In this document: in pieces, positions 54,997-63,937 of the stretch
Position numbering within the stretch: position 1 is the first letter of the stretch
Layout of the letters: every line of letters starts with the position of its first letter
The notes under the pieces: generated by a model
What the model was told of the DNA's origin: nothing
What the model saw: only the letters and a program-made list of their open reading frames with translations
The model's database searches: none
Origin: Azorinus chamasolen
Taxonomy: Eukaryota > Mollusca > Bivalvia > Cardiida > Solecurtidae
DNA length: 64,000 nucleotides
Reading direction: 5' to 3'
Assembly (NCBI GenBank): GCA_963576725.1
Contig: OY755237.1
Coordinates: 65,263,423 to 65,327,422, forward strand
Program-made: the position numbers and the translations under genes

Positions 54997-55590
54997 TATC
55001 GGTAAATTTTGCGATACAAAACCTGCAGGCCGATTACCGTCGAGATATCACAATGCAGTTTTATACACAAAATCAGTCATGCGTGACCAAATATTTTCAG
55101 CATGAACCGTGTAGATTATACGCCACCTGTAGCTCTACCCCCACCCACTATCCCCGGTATACAAAATGTTCAAATCTGTAGATTGTTTCGAATGTTAAAT
55201 AGATTAGTAGTTATTATCTTACATAGCGAAACATTATTAAATGCACGAAGAGTAAACAAATACATGAACATTTTACAACCAAACTAATGCAGAGTTGAAG
55301 AAAACTTTTGTCTTGCACATGTACACTAAAATAGTGAACTCTTTGCCGTAAAAGAGACAGATAGCTAAATGGCCGAAAGCTATAAAAATCGCTTGTTTAT
55401 ATGCTGCAAAATCTGGATCCAAACTGTTTCATACTGTATTTATGTATTTGAAAAAACGGAAAGAAAATAAAACAAGGAAGCAGACAACAATATTTACCGA
55501 CGATATGTGCCAACGAAGAGGCAATGCCTGGTGTCAAACACGAACATACGAGTATATGTATAAGGTTTAATCTTAACGACACGTAGTGAA
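54997..55590. other. Probable LINE 5' UTR, then unassigned DNA with an HP-C relic
   Basis: About 55000-55200 directly precedes ORF1 on the minus strand and is likely its 5' UTR. At about 55336-55440 GTGAACTCTTTGCCG and ATCTGGATCCAAACTGTTTC are terminus and arm pieces of HP-C. Nothing else recognised. Confidence 0.4.
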
Positions 55591-55593
55591 CGA

Positions 55594-55668
55594 TTGTGGG
55601 CCGACTGGGATTAGAACCTTTAGCCATACCATGTCAGTACTCTAACCACTGAGCTACCAACCCGATTC
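55594..55668 (-). repeat. tRNA-derived SINE-like sequence
   Basis: Minus strand reads GGTTGGTAGCTCAGTGGTTA, GAGTACTGACATGG, AAGGTTCTAATCCCAGTCGG. The A box (TAGCTCAGTGG) is good and the B box (GGTTCTAATCC) has one change from GGTTCGAATCC. The acceptor ends do not pair well, so a SINE head or tRNA pseudogene is more likely than a working tRNA. Confidence 0.6.
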
Positions 55669-55899
55669 TAAGTGAATTCCCACCAGTTATCTGTACCCGA
55701 CTTACTCAACGCCGTTACACTAATTACCCCCTCAGAAACGCGCTTTAACCTACAACAAATGAGGTACTAGTATATGTACGGTCCGACATTTCGTTGGTCG
55801 CTACCCGCCAGAATAACGACCCAGAGTCCATTCAATCACAAGTTTGAAATGACGTGCACACGCACGCAACCGAGATGAAAATTATAAACATTAACAAAC

Positions 55900-56130
55900 G
55901 CACAAGTACAGAGACACAAAAGCACAAAAAACTAAAGCAAAGGTGATAATGAGAGTACCGCCCTGGAAGGATCAGTGGCAAAACCACCACTGGGGGTTTA
56001 AACCGGTTTACGGACGTCCTAACATCACACTTATCTCAAAGTCACCCTAGCTAAACAAGCAGTGTGAATAAAGGAGTCCCCACCGGACTTCCACACAGCA
56101 TAGAAGGCGGTAAACACAGGACAAAATGTA
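55900..56130 (+). repeat. R-A repeat copy
   Basis: GAGAGTACCGCCCTGGAAGG, CCACTGGGGGTTTAAACCGG, CGTCCTAACATCACACTTAT, GCAGTGTGAATAAAGGAGTC. A more diverged member of the family. Confidence 0.65.
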
Positions 56131-56600
56131 AATCATAGCATAACAACTATGAAAGTCAGTCAACAATGTACTCAATGACTTTTCTGAAGTCAGAGCAACT
56201 GCAGGGAAGCCGTCAAGGGCACGACAGAGAAAGGGCTATACATGAGTCTGGTAAGCTCATCCCGTTTCTGGGTTTAAGCGGATACCATCATAGAGTACTA
56301 CCCTCGGCATGTCATCGTGCAAGCAAAGAGGGAAGCGTAACTACAGACTGTAAAGGGGTCAATAACCAGACATGCAGTGTGTTGCATTATATTTGGGTCA
56401 TAACCTTTCTTCCTTACCGTTTTAATGCGTTTAATAAACAAATCATGAAAATGGATATGACCCCGAATTGTCCTAAGTATATAGATCGTTCCAACAACAA
56501 AGAATACGGTAAACAAATGACAATATGTAAAACATAGCATAACAACTGTAAACATCCGACAAATATGTACTCAATGACCTTGCTGAAGTCAGATGGTTTG
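56110..56600 (+). repeat. Pair of about 75-bp direct repeats
   Basis: ATAGCATAACAACTATGAAA ... CAATGTACTCAATGACTTTT at 56135-56187 returns as ATAGCATAACAACTGTAAAC ... AATATGTACTCAATGACCTT at 56534-56587, both followed by GAAGTCAGA. The DNA between them is unassigned. Confidence 0.6.
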
Positions 56601-57280
56601 GGTTAGGCAACATAGTCTGTATTTTTGCATTGCTGCTTATGCTTTTGAAGGATCTCCCACTTTAATATTTAATCGGATAGATAGATATAGCCGAGTCTGT
56701 CCGAGTCGGATAAAGGCGTCCCATCTACGGCACTAACCTATTATTCTATTTATCCAGTCAATTTAGTTATATCTTTTTTCATAGACTCATAAAACATACG
56801 AATATTGAAATAATTTGCATTGAAAATGCGGTTTTTCGATCAACGGACCTCACTTTTCATTTCCATTCTAGAGACGTAAATAATGAGCTACCGCAGAGGA
56901 AAATAGTTTCGATACTTACATTACAAGAGGGGAAAACGTGGTTGAATTTGAAAAAAATAAGATCATTTGAATTGAGACTCGATATGTTAATTCAAACAGA
57001 CATTCTCCCGGAGGATCTCTGGTCAAGAGTTCCGTCATCTCGGTTTCTATTTTTAGATTGGGCTAACGTCACTCATAAATCGATGGAACTGAACATATTT
57101 AAGTCTATGACAATCACCGCCCTTGTAAGAGCTTATCAATCAAATTATTATGAGAGTGAAAAGAAAACATTTACTATTTATCTGTAAATCTTTGCTCCCT
57201 GACTTGATTTTTATCAAAAACGCGTTTCGCCAGCGGTGATTTAAATTAATAAAACTGATAAATCAACGTCAGTTTGTAAG
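56601..57280. other. Unassigned; one 81-codon frame
   Basis: A plus-strand frame at 56942-57187 (MNLKKIRSFELRLDMLIQTD) has no recognised domain. It is followed within 100 bp by the tRNA-like sequence. It could be a chance frame. Confidence 0.3.
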
Positions 57281-57373
57281 TGGCCTCAGTGGCGTAATCG
57301 GTAAGCACGACGTCTCTGTATTAGATTTTGGCCTTTGTAGAATCAGGCGCGGGTTCGAATCCAGCTATAGCCA
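57281..57373 (+). tRNA. tRNA-like gene or pseudogene with long middle section
   Basis: TGGCCTCAGTGGCGTAATCG contains an A box, GCGGGTTCGAATCCAGC a T arm with a perfect GGTTCGAATCC B box, and the end is TAGCCA. A T-rich run (TTTATCTTTTTCTTC) follows and could end Pol III transcription. The 93-nt length suggests an intron or a long variable arm. The loop CTGTATT would give a GTA anticodon (Tyr), but only four acceptor pairs (TGGC/GCCA) and a three-pair anticodon stem form. I lean to a pseudogene or SINE head. Confidence 0.4.
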
Positions 57374-57726
57374 TTTATCTTTTTCTTCTTTTTTTCTTAT
57401 TTGAATAATTATATTGGTGAATTTTCTGTTATATCTATTCCGTCAACATGTTCATGCATATTTACAGAAAATTAAAATAGTTCCATGGTTATAGAATCAT
57501 TCCGCCTATCTACTAACCTAATAAACCTTCTACTACCGGAAGTAACCTAATAAACCTAAGTTTATTTGCACCCTCTTTATTATGTCACGTAAGAAGCCTG
57601 GTGACTGGATAAAAATATAATCTGGATCAGCAGCCTAGCTGAATTCAAATGTAACGTACGCACGGTGACTTAAGGAGTCCGAAAGCATGCTCACCCAGGA
57701 ACATTTAGAACTGTACGTTTAGTTGT

Positions 57727-57796
57727 GAAACCATTGTGATAAATAGAGCATTTGCTCCTATAGGAGTTAATGCTCTATTTATCACAATGGTATCAA
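57727..57796. mobile_element. HP-E hairpin, left duplication arm
   Basis: GAAACCATTGTGATAAATAG, AGCATTTGCTCC, TATA, GGAGTTAATGCTC, TATTTATCACAATGGTATC: stem of about 32 bp with two unmatched changes on the right side. Confidence 0.85.
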
Positions 57797-58227
57797 AATA
57801 TGGGTTTCAGAAAGGCGTCAAAAGGGGTAAATAAGAGGGAGGAGTTAAAACTTACATGACAATAAAGAGCGTGTATCAAAGTATATCCCCTTAGTCTTCG
57901 ATGTTTCTTCCAGTTTGGCCATAGTATTGTTTTCACATTTCAAATTGACGTTACGCACGTATGTAAGTGCGTATCGCTAGCTAGACGCCCGCGGGTATGC
58001 TCCGTTTGCTACAGATAATTACACCAACGTTTACACAAACATCTGAACGAGGTGTTAACCAAATCATTGTGCTGTCAGTATGTTTTTTCATGCTGCCGGT
58101 AAATCTGTAATTACATATTCAACTACATCTTAATATCAGGATCGCGTGCCAAGAATGAACAAAAAGGTACCGATTTTATATAAGGCAATTTGCTCAGTAA
58201 GCAGAGGAGAACTGGCAGACGACAAAT

Positions 58228-58545
58228 TCTCAAAAATCAAATCAAATATCCTTTATTGCACTCAGTTCATGATTTTACATGAGGAAGAGTCTACAGAAAC
58301 ATACACATGCAAAATATATTCATATATTAAAATGATGGCACATGTAAACTTCAATATCAATATTTGTAATCGCCAAGTGATAAAACTGACTCTGATCTGG
58401 ATTTTTTGAAAGAGGAGGATTTTACAAATAGCAATGTGTTTTCGTGTTGATTCAAGAAGTGCTGTGTGACATTGACATCGTGTAAAGGACAAACTTGTGT
58501 TTTTATTCATATTGAGGAGAATGGAATTCTTATCCAAAGTATGAA
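58228..58545 (-). mobile_element. LINE 3' tail in the left arm
   Basis: TCAAAAATCAAATCAAATAT followed by CCTTTATTGCACTCAG is, on the minus strand, a CAATAAAGG-type end with an ATTTGATTTGA tail repeat. It is opposite in orientation to ORF1 beside it. The mirrored copy is at 63120-63440. Confidence 0.55.
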
Positions 58546-58695
58546 TCTCTTCTGAAATGTGTACATGAAAACTATTTCCGCAAATAATTGATATTTGTAA
58601 AAAAAATAATCAGTGAAATGACGTCACAAAATTATGTCGAAATTTTCGTCACGCATGAGTGGATACAGCATTAGATCGGAAGCTGTAAAGAAAAG

Positions 58696-59400
58696 ATGGC
58701 CACCTCAGGGCAGAAGTTGGAAGACATGGTCAAAAATGATCCCTACAATGAGATATTTTTCAAAATAAATAACGGTGATAATAAGACGTCCATACAGTCT
58801 ATGTCTCATCTTTTCTTCCAATGTTTAATAAATAAAATAAAATCAGATTTCCAACTAGATCTAGCAGAAGATGTGAATGTCTACAAACTGTCCGTAAGAA
58901 AGCAAGGTTTAAGATGCCACCTGGCTCTAAATTTCATTACAAGTACCATCGAAATATCTGATGTCGGATATAAAACATGGAGAGATGACTTCTTAAAAGA
59001 ACAACACCAAACATGTTGCGCCAGATTGTTCATATTACAAATGACAGAAGTGTGTTTCTTTCTATGTCTACAAGTCGAAAGTCTTCTAATGAAAGTCAGT
59101 CTACTTACAGTGAGCCGTATTCAAGTGATTGCCAGCAAACGGGTAGTGTTAATTGTTGTGTTAGGGTACCCATGTAAACAAATGATACACATGAGGCAAC
59201 TTTAAGTGTACTGACAGATCTGAGAGCATCAAATGAAGAAATTAAAGATGAAATGTCCTCAATCAAGCCATATTTCAATAAATCTATAGAGAAACACAAC
59301 ACATGCGAAACTGTGAAGCACACAACTTTACTAAATCCAGCAAAACAAGCTGTACCATCAACTTCATTGGGCAAGAACACACATAGTCCACCCAAATCCC
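58696..59400 (+). pseudogene. Truncated LINE ORF1 N-terminus, left arm
   Basis: MATSGQKLEDMVKNDPYNE ... SHLFFQCLINKIKSDFQLDL ... YKLSVRKQGLRCHLALNFIT matches the right-arm ORF1 through about residue 95 (TSTIEISDVG). A frameshift near 59000 (LKEQHQTCC against LKRTTPNML) then breaks it. The correct frame returns with DTHEATLSVL and IKDEMSSIKPYFNKSIEKHN and stops matching at 59419. No domain is recognised in this N-terminal region. Confidence 0.75.
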
Positions 59401-59419
59401 CTCAATCCTCCACTAGACA

Positions 59420-59695
59420 ACAAAAGTACAAATATGAGTCATGCAGGAAACACCACATACAGAACAAACAGTCGCCCGAACAGCAACACACGGAAACAGC
59501 AAATGTACATAACTATAAAAACAACAAGAGACGCACACATCCCCACCCTAAAAGACAAACAGTGTATATAAACGTATCCCCTCTCCGACTAATATACAAC
59601 AACCGCGACGGCAAATACAGTGGTAAAGTGCATGTATAACGAAAACCTTTAAGTGAACAAACTGTATCCACCTATCGCTAGTGTACTCAATGATT
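59420..59695 (+). repeat. R-A repeat at the inner edge of the left arm
   Basis: CAAATATGAGTCATGCAGGA, ACAGTCGCCCGAACAGC, TATAAACGTATCCCCTCTCC, AACAAACTGTATCCACC. The middle of the family (the CACTGGGGG block) is deleted. It starts where the inverted duplication stops. Confidence 0.75.
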
Positions 59696-60074
59696 GAACT
59701 GCAAACAGAGTAACTGTAGAAAAGTAATAAAGGGTACGACAAAAACGAAATAGGAAAGGAAGGTGATAACTTTTAATAGAAAAATATTCAGTAGGATTAA
59801 TTTCACACAATTTCGTCTCACTGAGACCTAGAATATCAATTTTATTACACAAGAACATAATTTGAAGTTCATCTAGTTTTGATCTAACACCTTGGATGTT
59901 TAAATGACCTATGATAAAACCTTTCTCGCTTAAACCTAACTTGTTTGTTGATACATTATGGTTACTGTCAGGTATAAATCTCAAGTTGTCACTGTGACAT
60001 TGTAGAAAATCTGCAAACAGAACATGTATTAAGTTTTTCATTATCAAAGACGGCATCATTGCGGGATTCCTATC
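59649..60074 (-). pseudogene. LINE ORF2 start: N-terminal part of an APE-type endonuclease
   Basis: In the same frame as the ORF1 pieces: KGFIIGHLNIQGVRSKLDEL, then FLCNKIDILGLSETKL with the catalytic Glu in SETKL, then INPTEYFSIKSYHL. Conservation ends near 59770 and the remaining residues come from foreign DNA. The rest of the endonuclease and the whole RT are missing. Confidence 0.8.
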
Positions 60075-60302
60075 TTAGAGAGTAACACATTTTTGTTTGT
60101 GCCCTGTTTGGCCGCAAAACCAACATGTAACAGGTACATGGTGTCTACATAGCCATGTTTCATGATTTGATTCACCACATTTTAGGCATTTTGTTGACTG
60201 TCTAGATACATAAATGATGTTTTTGTGTCGAATCACTTTGATTCCTCTCAATCTTCCGTGAATAAAAACTAGGTTTTCAAAACAATGGACAATTTCAGAC
60301 AT
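60075..60302 (-). pseudogene. ORF1 C-terminal CCHC zinc knuckles
   Basis: CLKCGESNHETWLCRHH and CWFCGQTGHKQKC are two CX2C-type knuckles; GRLRGIKVIRHKNIIYVSRQ precedes them. Such knuckles bind nucleic acid. The piece is in frame with the SGNH part upstream but separated from it by TAA at 60303-60305, so it is either a decayed continuation or a separate small frame starting at MSEIVHCF. Confidence 0.75.
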
Positions 60303-60687
60303 TTAATTTACTGTGCCAAGTAATCGATTGAGACCGGATGATGATGGGTGTATAGTGTCACGATGACTAAAGTATCTAAAGCAGGGCATCCCTTTGTTGT
60401 CATGAAAAGCTGTGTAAATGTCAACACTTTCTATCCCATGATGGGCACATAGCCTGTCTACAATTGTGTTGAGTGGTGTCACGTCAACGTCTCCTCTAGG
60501 TGCAATTTTTGACAGAATAATTCTGATATTTGGATTGTTTGCTTTCGCTGTAGCCACAAATTGATCGTAGTTTTCTTCAATTAGCTCTATGTCGTCCTTA
60601 TTCGCCATGTCATTTCCGCCGAAGTATACTACAATGGTGTCAAACATTATTAGATTGAAAAGTTGTATTTCCTGCGCTAGGGTTTTT
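60303..60687 (-). pseudogene. ORF1 SGNH (GDSL-like) hydrolase domain, C-terminal part
   Basis: After the inserted repeat the frame reads FDTIVVYFGGNDMANKDD (the GGND oxyanion block), NPNIRIILSKIAPRGDVDVT, and FRYFSHRDTIHPSSSGLNRL with the catalytic D..H pair. The nucleophile block GSS lies on the other side of the insertion at 62200. The predicted first Met at 60773 lies in the inserted DNA and is not a real start. Confidence 0.8.
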
Positions 60688-62083
60688 ATACGCCCACCTA
60701 ATAAAGGTGGTCGTATATTGTCGTGACCTGTCCGTCCGTCCGTTCGTTCGTTCGTTCGTTCGTCCGTCAACATTTTGTTTGTCCGCTGTTTTATGGGAAA
60801 ACTATTTGTTAGATATTAATGAAACTTCACACAAATGTTTAATGCATCAAGATCTGAAGCTGAGTTGATTCTGAGGTTCATTTGATTTGTCTTTTCAGAG
60901 TTATAGCCCTTGTCCTAAAAATATGCAAATAGTTCGTCCGCTGTTTTCTGGGAAAACTATTTAAGAGTTATTAATGAAACTTCACACAAATGTTTAATGC
61001 ATCAAGGTCTGAAGCTTAGTCGATTCTAAGGTTCATTTGATTTGTCTTTTCGGAGTTATGGCCCTTGTATTTAAAAAATAATGCAAATACATGCAAATAG
61101 TTTGTCCGCTGTTTTCTGGCAAAACTATTTGAGAACTATTAATGAAACTTCACACCAATGTTCAATGCATCAAGATCTGAAACTGAAATTGATTCTGAGG
61201 ATCATTTGATTTTTCGTTTCAGAGGTATGGCCCTTGTCCTTAAAAATAATGCAAATACATGCAAATAGGTGTCCGCTGTTTTCTGGGAAAACTATTTGAG
61301 AGATATTAATGAAACTTCAAAAAAGTGTTTAATGCATCAAGATCTGATGCTGAGTTGATTTTGAGGTTTATTTTATTTGTCGTTTCGGAGTTATAGCCCT
61401 TTTACTTAAAAAATAATGCAAAGATATGCATATAGTTTGTCCGCTGTTTTCTGGCAAAACTGTTAGACAGATATGAATGAAACTTCATACACATGTTTAA
61501 TGCATCAAGACCTGAAGCTAATTCGATTCTGAGAATCATTTCATTTGTTGGTTTGGAGTTATGGCCATTGCACTTAAAAAATAATGCAAATCTATGCAAA
61601 TATGAGGATGGTCATAACTTTTTCATTTGAAATGATATTTACTTCAATATTATTTATATGTGAATTTTCACATATATTGCGGAGGTTTTGATATGTCATT
61701 TTATTCTAAAGTTATGGTCCTTGAACTTTGTGTGTTTGTTGATTTGTTTGTCGGTCAACTTTTAGTTTGTCTGTTGTTTTCTGGGAAAACTATTAAAATG
61801 ATATATATGAAACTTAACACAAATGTTTTAAGCAACAAAATTTGAAGCTGCGTTTATTTTGAGGTTCATTCAGTTTGTCTTTACAGAGTTATGGCCGTTG
61901 CACTTTAAAAAAATCTGCAAAAATGAGCATAAGTTGTAACTTTTTTATTTAATAAGATATTCACTTCATTTTTTTTAAAACTAGTATCACCTTACTATGG
62001 AAATCAAGATATGAATCACAGATTAGAAAATGTCAACACTTATAAGGCATGTTGAATCAGAGAAAGTTTGCAAGTGGGCGTAT
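60688..62083. mobile_element. Inverted-repeat element with a 155-160-bp tandem array, nested in ORF1
   Basis: Bounded by ATACGCCCAC and GTGGGCGTAT. The left end forms a hairpin (ATACGCCCACC with GGTGGTCGTAT), then (GTCC/GTTC)n at 60730-60770, then about six units with GTCCGCTGTTTTCTGGGAAA, ATTAATGAAACTTCACAC, AATGTTTAATGCATCAAG, CTGAGGTTCATTTGATTTGT and GGAGTTATGGCCCTTG. It splits the SGNH domain of the LINE cleanly; the two halves read on in the same frame. Confidence 0.82.
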
Positions 62084-62966
62084 TATGTACCGTATGCGGT
62101 ACTCTTGTTATTGTTGCATCGGGTACACTATGCTTCAAAACGTTATGTTTCAATCCTTTAGAGTTCACTTTATTAATAATAGAACTGCCAACCAGCAATG
62201 TTGATTTTTGAACAACTGGAATTATCCTCCCCTCAGGTTGATGTCTAGTGGAGGCTTGAGGGGATTCGGGTGGACTATGTGTGTTCTTGTCCAATGAAGT
62301 TGATGGTACAGCTTGTTTTGTTGGATTTAGTAAAGTTGTGTGCTTCACAGTTTCGCATGTGTTGTGTTTCTCTATAGATTTATTGAGATATGGCTTGATT
62401 GAGGACATTTCATTTTTAATTTCTTCATTTGATGCTCTCAGATCTGGCAGTACACTTAAAATTGCCTCATGTGTATCATTTGTTTACATGGGTACCCTAA
62501 CACAACAATTAACACTACCCGTTTGCTGGCAATCACTTGAATACGGCTCACTGCAAGTAGACTGACTTTCATTAGAAGACTTTAGACTTGTAGACATAGA
62601 AAGAAACACACTTTTGTCATTTGTAATATGAACAATCTGGCGCAACATGTTCGGTGTTGTTCTTTTAAGGAAGCCATCTCTCCTTGTTTTATGTCCGACA
62701 TCAGATATTTCGATAGTACTTGTAATGAAATTTAGAGCCAGGTGGCATCTTAAACCTTGCTTTCTTACGGAAAGTTTGTAGACATTCACATCTTCTGCTA
62801 GATCTAGTTGGAAATCTGATTTTATTTTATTTATTAAACATTGGAAGAAAAGATGAGACATAAACTCTATGGACGTCTTATCATCACCGTTATTTATTTT
62901 GAAAAATATCTCATTGTAGGGATCATTTTTGACCAAGTCTTCCAACTTCTCCCCCGATGTGGCCAT
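62040..62966 (-). pseudogene. LINE ORF1 N-terminal region and start of SGNH domain, right arm
   Basis: MATSGEKLEDLVKNDPYNE opens the frame at 62966. It runs to a TAA at 62484-62486, then continues in the same frame: NDTHEAILSVLPDLRASNEE, SIKPYLNKSIEKHNTCE, and KSTLLVGSSIINKVNSKGLK, whose GSS is the SGNH nucleophile block. The TAA is also present in the left arm, so it predates the duplication. Residues after RVPHTVH belong to the inserted element. The first 160 residues match no domain I know. Confidence 0.75.
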
Positions 62967-63119
62967 CTTTTCTTCACAGCTTCCGATCTAATGCTGTATC
63001 CACTCATGCGTGACGAAAATTTCGACATAATTTGTGACGTCATTTCACTGATTTTTTTTTTTTACAAATACCAATAATTTGCGGAAATAGTTTTCATGTA
63101 CAAATTTCAGAAGAGATTC

Positions 63120-63440
63120 ATATTTTGGATAAAAATTCCATTCTCCTCAATATGAATAAAAACACAAGTTTGTCCTTTACACGATGTCAATGCCACACAG
63201 CACTTCTGGAATCAACACGAAAACACATTGCTATTTGTAAAATCCTCCTCTTTCATAAAATCCAGATCAGAGTCAGTTTTATCACTTGGCGATTACAAAT
63301 GTTGATATTGAAGATTTACATGTGACATTATTGTAATATATGAATATATTTTGCATTTGTATGTATCTGTAGACTCTTTCTCATGTAAAATCATGAACTG
63401 AGTGCAATAAAGGATATTTTATTTGATTTTTGAGAATATG
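63120..63440 (+). mobile_element. LINE 3' tail in the right arm
   Basis: Mirror of 58228-58545, here on the plus strand: GAGTGCAATAAAGGATATTT followed by TATTTGATTTTTGAG. Confidence 0.55.
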
Positions 63441-63867
63441 TCGTCTGCCAGTTCTCCTCTGCCTACTGAGCAAATTGCTTTATATAAAATCGGTACCTTT
63501 TTGTTCATTCTAGGCAAGCGATCCTGATATTAAGATGTAGTTGAATATGTAATTACAGATTTACCGGCAGCATGAAAAAACATACTGACAGCACAATGAT
63601 TTGGTTAACACCTCGTTCAGATGTTTGTGTAAAAGTTGGTGTAATTATCTGTAGCAAACGGAGCATACCCGCGGGCGTCTAGCTAGCGATACGCACTTAC
63701 ATACGTGCGTAACGTCAATTTGAAATGTGAAAACAATACTATGGCCAAACTGGAAGAAACATCGAAGACTAAGGGGATATACTTTGATACACGCTCTTTA
63801 TTGACATGTAAGCTTTAACTCCTCCCTCTTATTTACTCCTTTTGACGCCTTTCTGAAACTCATATTT

Positions 63868-63937
63868 TGAAACCATTGTGATAAATAGAGCATTTACACC
63901 TATAGGAGCAAATGCTCTATTTATCACAATGGTTTCA
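63868..63937. mobile_element. HP-E hairpin, right duplication arm
   Basis: GAAACCATTGTGATAAATAG, AGCATTTACACC, TATA, GGAGCAAATGCTC, TATTTATCACAATGGTTTC. Right side intact; the left side has two changes near the apex. Confidence 0.85.

Larger units (their letters stand above)
57663..59419. repeat. Left arm of a large inverted duplication
   Basis: This 1.76-kb segment matches the reverse complement of 62242-64000 at roughly 94-95% by eye. It runs from CGGTGACTTAAGGAGTCCG to CCTCCACTAGACA. It contains HP-E, a reversed LINE tail and the start of ORF1. After 59419 it joins an R-A repeat, whereas the right arm continues in LINE sequence. Confidence 0.92.

Noticed and set aside
60740..60773. Start codon at 60773 as the true start of the SGNH protein
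   Set aside because: The residues after this Met come from the GTCC microsatellite of the inserted element; the LINE frame actually comes from 62966.
9726..63937. Central hairpins as bacterial-type terminators or riboswitches
   Set aside because: They sit inside elements with inverted termini and target duplications, often far from genes, in a genome with eukaryotic LINEs and TLR.
9726..63937. Hairpins as microRNA precursors
   Set aside because: Stems are long and nearly perfect and lie in multicopy transposable elements; no sequence evidence for defined processing. Small-RNA data could reopen this.
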